DNA from: Candidatus Bathyarchaeota archaeon
GTDB taxonomy: Archaea; Thermoproteota; Bathyarchaeia; Bathyarchaeales; Bathyarchaeaceae
Assembly (NCBI GenBank): GCA_020344715.1
Contig: CP070828.1
Span: 1,201,310 to 1,208,888 of the forward strand
Reading direction: 5' to 3'
DNA length: 7,579 nt
Positions 5,492 to 7,579 of the stretch are shown one piece after another. The position numbers and the translations under genes are program-made. The notes beneath the pieces are model-generated. The model made no database searches and had not been told where the DNA came from. It saw only the letters and a list, made by a program, of their open reading frames with translations. Numbering within the stretch: the first letter of the stretch is position 1; each line of letters opens with the position of its first letter.

Positions 5492-5538
5492 TGAACAGTT
5501 ACGGTGGCAAAGATTTCGGCGTCTGCGATATCGAATAA

Positions 5539-5568
5539 CCTGCTCTTTCTTTTCCAGGAAGAAGCAGG
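5539..5568. terminator. Hairpin downstream of the HTH_45-like gene
   Basis: CCTGCT (5539-5544) and AGCAGG (5563-5568) are perfect arms, and the inner bases continue pairing (TTTCT with GGAAG, G-U pairs allowed), giving a stem of about 12 bp with one mismatch and a tight loop. Lying 55-80 bases past the leftward stop at 5622, it could end that message or be a processing signal. No strong T tract follows on either strand, so it is not a classical terminator. Confidence 0.3.
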
Positions 5569-5621
5569 CTGCTTGAATTGAAGACTCTTGAGAATATCAG
5601 TCTTCTGATTGTGATTCGTTA

Positions 5622-5921
5622 TTAGTAGAGAGATGGTGGTAGACGTTTGCCTTGTGCTTCTTCGATTATGGGCAAGACGGTCTTGAGTTCTCTGAAATAT
5701 TTGAGCACTGTCAGCCCTCGTTCGGTTATGGCGTAAACTATGCGTTTCTTTCCAACGGTTTTCTCTTCGAGAAGATCTTGTTCCATCAGAAAATTCAAAT
5801 ATTCTTTCAGGACGCTGCAGTTGACGTTGGCCTTATACATTATGTGGGTCAACTTTAGAGGTCCGTGGCGGGCCAAAACCTTCAGAATATCAACGTACAT
5901 TTCCAGTTTCGATCTACGCAA
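5622..5921 (-). CDS. Small archaeal winged-helix protein (HTH_45-like)
   Basis: A 99-residue winged-helix protein of the archaeal type often assigned to HTH_45. Residues about 6-20 form helix 1 (LEMYVDILKVLARHG), 21-51 the helix-turn-helix with the typical phrase GPLKLTHIMYKANVNCSVLK (20-39) and a second helix YLNFLMEQDLL, and 52-68 the wing (EEKTVGKKRIVYAITERG). The last 30 residues include a helix TVLKYFREL and a Pro-rich end. These proteins are presumed transcription regulators; targets are unknown. TTG 5921 is chosen because AAGGTGGG (5928-5935 on the minus strand) lies seven bases upstream and a TATA box (5956-5963) precedes it; the ATG at codon 8 would cut into helix 1. The gene lies 46 bp after the small helical gene on the same strand but has its own promoter. 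Confidence 0.85.
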   Translation of the reverse strand: MRRSKLEMYVDILKVLARHGPLKLTHIMYKANVNCSVLKEYLNFLMEQDLLEEKTVGKKRIVYAITERGLTVLKYFRELKTVLPIIEEAQGKRLPPSLY

Positions 5922-5927
5922 TGCAAA

Positions 5928-5935
5928 CCCACCTT
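5928..5935 (-). promoter_or_regulatory. Ribosome binding site for the TTG start at 5921
   Basis: Minus-strand AAGGTGGG contains GGTG, matching part of the archaeal GGAGGTGATC Shine-Dalgarno sequence at normal spacing. It supports the TTG start; the nearby ATG at 5940 is in another frame and soon meets a stop. Confidence 0.5.
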
Positions 5936-5955
5936 TTCATACGTTTATGAATTTC

Positions 5956-5963
5956 TATATAAA
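5956..5963 (-). promoter_or_regulatory. TATA box of the HTH_45-like gene
   Basis: Minus-strand TTTATATA, close to the archaeal consensus, starting five bases past the stop codon of the upstream small gene. The predicted transcription start near 5935 gives a leader of only about 15 bases that still includes the ribosome binding site. Confidence 0.6.
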
Positions 5964-5967
5964 TGAT

Positions 5968-6180
5968 TTATGGATTCAGACTATGCTTTCTAGGACTGGA
6001 AATCTCTGCTTTTGCCTGGATCTCTGTGAAAACGGCCATTCTGTTAATGAAAGCGGTGACCATGTCATCTGCTAGGATTTCCTGTAGATCTTCAGAGAGC
6101 TTCTTCATTTCGTCTTGAAAGATCTGCAGAATCTTCTTTTCGAGTCTTTCATGTCTAGCCTGAGTAGTGATTATTTCCAA
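5968..6180 (-). CDS. Hypothetical 70-residue alpha-helical protein
   Basis: No named family recognised. The protein is almost wholly helical and charged: residues 6-30 (TQARHERLEKKILQIFQDEM) and 31-58 (KKLSEDLQEILADDMVTAF and on) have heptad-like hydrophobic spacing, suggesting a two-helix hairpin or a coiled-coil dimer; the last dozen residues look disordered. There is no Cys, no signal peptide and no membrane segment. It is a real gene because TTG 6180 follows a strong GGAGG (6188-6192 on the minus strand) at seven bases and a TATA box at 6216-6225. It is divergent from the Sm-like gene and 46 bp upstream of an HTH_45-like regulator. A small adaptor or regulator partner is possible, but nothing in the sequence fixes its role. 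Confidence 0.7.
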   Translation of the reverse strand: MEIITTQARHERLEKKILQIFQDEMKKLSEDLQEILADDMVTAFINRMAVFTEIQAKAEISSPRKHSLNP

Positions 6181-6187
6181 CCTTTAT

Positions 6188-6192
6188 CCTCC
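6188..6192 (-). promoter_or_regulatory. Strong ribosome binding site for the TTG start at 6180
   Basis: Minus-strand GGAGG, seven bases before TTG 6180. It is one of the two best Shine-Dalgarno matches in the window (with that of the ParA-like gene) and decides both the start and the reality of this small gene. Confidence 0.7.
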
Positions 6193-6215
6193 ACTTTTCA
6201 GCCTTTTGAGGGATT

Positions 6216-6225
6216 CGTATTTAAC
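6216..6225 (-). promoter_or_regulatory. TATA box of the small helical gene
   Basis: Minus-strand GTTAAATACG. The predicted start near 6193-6196 lies just ahead of the GGAGG at 6188-6192, giving a very short leader. Confidence 0.5.
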
Positions 6226-6288
6226 TAGTTTATGAATTCAGAATACACATTTGTGGCGTTAGCCCTGACTGAGAGAGGTTTCATAAAA

Positions 6289-6297
6289 CTTTTATAC
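6289..6297 (+). promoter_or_regulatory. TATA box of the Sm-like gene
   Basis: CTTTTATAC, with predicted transcription start near 6318. This is downstream of ATG 6232, so that longer reading would not be on the mRNA, and supports initiation at ATG 6340. Confidence 0.55.
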
Positions 6298-6339
6298 GTA
6301 GTGATGGTCGTCAATATAACGTTGATTGGTGATGCTTCG

Positions 6340-6579
6340 ATGGAACCAAGCAAGAAACCATTGAACGTTCTAACGAAACGCTTGGACACGTACATCATGA
6401 TTACGCTGAAGAATGGAGTAGAATATAGAGGTACAATGGTTCAATGCGACGGCTTCATGAACATACTCCTAAACGGGGCCTCTGAACACGTAGACGACAA
6501 GGTAACTGCAAACTATGGGAATATCCTTGTCCGAGGGAACAACATACTCTACATAACCATCGATGTTCCACACAAGTAA
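6340..6579 (+). CDS. Sm-like (LSm/SmAP) RNA-binding protein
   Basis: A 79-residue single Sm-fold protein, the normal size for archaeal SmAPs. Sm1 spans about 17-44 (YIMITLKNGVEYRGTMVQ and on), with the D-x-x-M-N RNA-contact motif CDGFMNILL at 36-44 (Asp37, Asn41). Sm2 spans about 59-73, with NILVRGNNILYI at 61-72 carrying the RGN that completes the uridine pocket. Such proteins form seven-membered rings that bind U-rich RNA in the cytoplasm and act in RNA metabolism, as Hfq does in bacteria. ATG 6340 is chosen over the in-frame ATG 6232 because GGTGATG sits about seven bases upstream (6329-6335) and a TATA box lies at 6289-6297; the 36 extra residues of the longer form are hydrophobic and unlike SmAPs. 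The gene stands alone with its own promoter. Identity is secure. Confidence 0.93.
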   Translation: MEPSKKPLNVLTKRLDTYIMITLKNGVEYRGTMVQCDGFMNILLNGASEHVDDKVTANYGNILVRGNNILYITIDVPHK

Positions 6580-6595
6580 CTTAAGTTGCTTTATT
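6574..6595 (+). terminator. Palindrome and T-rich end of the Sm-like gene
   Basis: The stop codon lies inside an 18-bp near-perfect palindrome (6574-6591), centred on AACTTAAGTT and with one G-U pair, followed by TTATTC. This may act as the transcript end; the lack of a loop makes the structure modest. Confidence 0.35.
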
Positions 6596-6615
6596 CGACG
6601 TCCAGTTATTCTATG

Positions 6616-6624
6616 TTTTAAAAG
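6616..6624 (+). promoter_or_regulatory. TATA box of the aminotransferase gene
   Basis: TTTTAAAAG is preceded by a modest upstream region and would start transcription near 6645, about 25 bases before TTG 6670. GGAAGGT at 6656-6662, seven bases before the TTG, is a fair ribosome binding site. Confidence 0.5.
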
Positions 6625-6669
6625 GCAACAAGCAGTTGTATATCTAGCTAGTCTGGGAAGGTTTCAGGC

Positions 6670-7579
6670 TTGAACAAGAAGATCTCCATAAATGCCCCCC
6701 AAATCGATGAACGGGAAATTCAAATGGTCACCGAGGTTCTGAAAAGCGGTAGATTAACCGCCCGAATTGGAAGTAGCTCTATGGTGGCAGGCTTTGAACA
6801 AGCTTACGCCAAACTCGTTGAGTCGAAACATGCAGTTGCGGCAAGTAGCGGTACAGCTGCTCTTCACATGTCGCTTTTGGCAGCAGGAGTAACGCTAGGG
6901 GATGAGGTAATCATTCCGAGCTTCACTTTCGTCGCAACAGCTGAGGCCGTGGTGTTGAGTGGTGCGAAACCGGTTTTTGTCGACATTGACCCTCAGACGT
7001 ACAACATGGACCCGGAAAAAGTCGGGAAAACCATAAACTCCAAAACCAAGGCTCTTATACCTGTAGACTTGTATGGGCTTTCTGCAGAAATGGATACCTT
7101 GAACAAGATGGCTAGAGAGCATAATCTGGTGGTAATCGAAGATGCCGCTCAAGCTCATGGAGCTGCATACAAGGGGAAATCGCCTGGGCATTTTGCAGAT
7201 ATGGCATGTTGGAGCTTCTACGCTAGCAAGAACATGACCACTGGCGAAGGCGGCATGATTACGACCAACGACGATAAATTCGCCGAAATTCTACGCTGTG
7301 CGAGATCGCACGGAGAAAAAGACGAGTACGTATCGTTCATGCTTGGACATAACTATCGTATGCCCGAAATGGAGGCAGCGATCGGCCTAGCTCAACTGGG
7401 AAAGCTGTCAACTTTTCTGGATAAGAGGCGCAAGAACGCTCAGTGCCTGACTGAAAAACTGAGTCCTGCAAGACGTTTGGCGTTGCCAGAGGAACCTGAC
7501 GGTTGCAGACATAGCTGGTACCTTTATACGATTAGACTTGACGATAGTGACCGAGCTGAGAGGGATGGAGTTGTGGAAA
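6670..7579 (+). CDS. DegT/DnrJ/EryC1/StrS aminotransferase (3' end beyond the window)
   Basis: The visible 303 residues cover most of a PLP-dependent fold type I aminotransferase (family length about 360-400). Landmarks: ASSGTAAL at 58-65 (phosphate-binding loop); PSFTFVATAEAV at 83-94; VVIEDAAQAHGA at 154-165, with Asp158 holding the pyridine nitrogen; WSFYASKNMTTGEGG at 181-195, with Lys187 as the Schiff-base lysine; and GHNYRMPEMEAAIGLAQL at 226-243, the typical interface segment. The family transfers an amino group from glutamate to keto-sugar nucleotides, giving amino sugars for surface glycans or glycoproteins. Which sugar cannot be told here. TTG 6670 is the start: no in-frame ATG occurs before codon 19, inside the first conserved helix, and a ribosome binding site and TATA box fit. 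All active-site residues visible are intact. Sugar pathway genes probably follow downstream. Confidence 0.93.
   Translation, partial: MNKKISINAPQIDEREIQMVTEVLKSGRLTARIGSSSMVAGFEQAYAKLVESKHAVAASSGTAALHMSLLAAGVTLGDEVIIPSFTFVATAEAVVLSGAKPVFVDIDPQTYNMDPEKVGKTINSKTKALIPVDLYGLSAEMDTLNKMAREHNLVVIEDAAQAHGAAYKGKSPGHFADMACWSFYASKNMTTGEGGMITTNDDKFAEILRCARSHGEKDEYVSFMLGHNYRMPEMEAAIGLAQLGKLSTFLDKRRKNAQCLTEKLSPARRLALPEEPDGCRHSWYLYTIRLDDSDRAERDGVVE

Larger units (their letters stand above)
5286..5621. other. 336-bp gene-free interval, rich in dyads
   Basis: I find no convincing gene on either strand. It contains the nested dyads up to 5352, a perfect ATGAGA-AA-TCTCAT dyad at 5379-5392, a 40-codon open stretch at 5372-5491 that may be a gene remnant, a hairpin at 5539-5568, and a small dyad ATCAG-TCTT-CTGAT at 5596-5609. 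No tRNA or rRNA structure is visible. It receives leftward transcription from the 5622-5921 gene and holds the promoter region of the leftward winged-helix gene. Confidence 0.5.

Noticed and set aside
5740..6075. Rightward 111-codon open frame
   Set aside because: It runs antisense across two genes supported by promoters and ribosome binding sites, and lacks any start signal or recognisable motif.
6232..6339. N-terminal 36-residue extension of the Sm-like protein from ATG 6232
   Set aside because: A TATA box at 6289-6297 lies inside it, ATG 6340 has a GGTGATG ribosome binding site, and the shorter form is the normal length of archaeal Sm-like proteins.
1..7579. CRISPR array, insertion sequence or integrase
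   Set aside because: No regularly spaced repeats longer than seven bases, no transposase or recombinase motifs and no target-site duplications were seen.

Overview
The window looks archaeal and most resembles the Bathyarchaeia (formerly MCG) or a related TACK lineage. Reasons: a single-domain Sm-like protein, many small winged-helix regulators (two PadR, one HTH_45-like, one fused to a coiled coil), TATA-box/short-leader promoters, T-rich ends in place of classical terminators, and frequent TTG/GTG starts confirmed by GGAG-type ribosome binding sites. The lineage is inferred from gene content and family resemblance, not from a marker gene.

Layout. Bases 1-374 (-) hold the N-terminal part of an amidohydrolase of the SAH/MTA deaminase type. 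Bases 546-971 (-) and 1171-1527 (+) are divergent PadR-type regulators sharing a 199-bp control region that contains TATA boxes on both strands, a perfect 8-bp-arm dyad and three helically phased AAGCATA repeats. The rightward PadR gene is coupled by a GTGA overlap to an atypical polyprenyl synthetase (1524-2597, +). A second promoter with an inverted repeat precedes an MFS transporter (2816-4027, +), whose N-terminus appears to be split between two frames. The MFS gene converges, with overlapping stop codons, on a leftward ParA/MinD-like ATPase gene (4024-4800, -), itself overlapped by an upstream winged-helix/coiled-coil gene (4785-5285, -). A 336-bp gene-free stretch rich in dyads follows (5286-5621). 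Then come an HTH_45-like regulator (5622-5921, -) and a 70-residue helical protein (5968-6180, -), divergent from an Sm-like (LSm) gene (6340-6579, +). The window ends inside a DegT/DnrJ/EryC1/StrS aminotransferase gene (6670 to the right edge, +).

How the genes may work together. PadR plus polyprenyl synthetase is clearly one transcription unit, so isoprenoid synthesis here is probably regulated; the neighbouring MFS pump, with its own operator-like dyad, could belong to the same response. The second unit pairs a deviant Walker A ATPase with a DNA-binding winged-helix protein and lies beside a cluster of inverted repeats, the parts list of a partition-like or DNA-anchored switch system. Both functional links are inferences from gene order. 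The remaining genes look like independent household or cell-surface functions.
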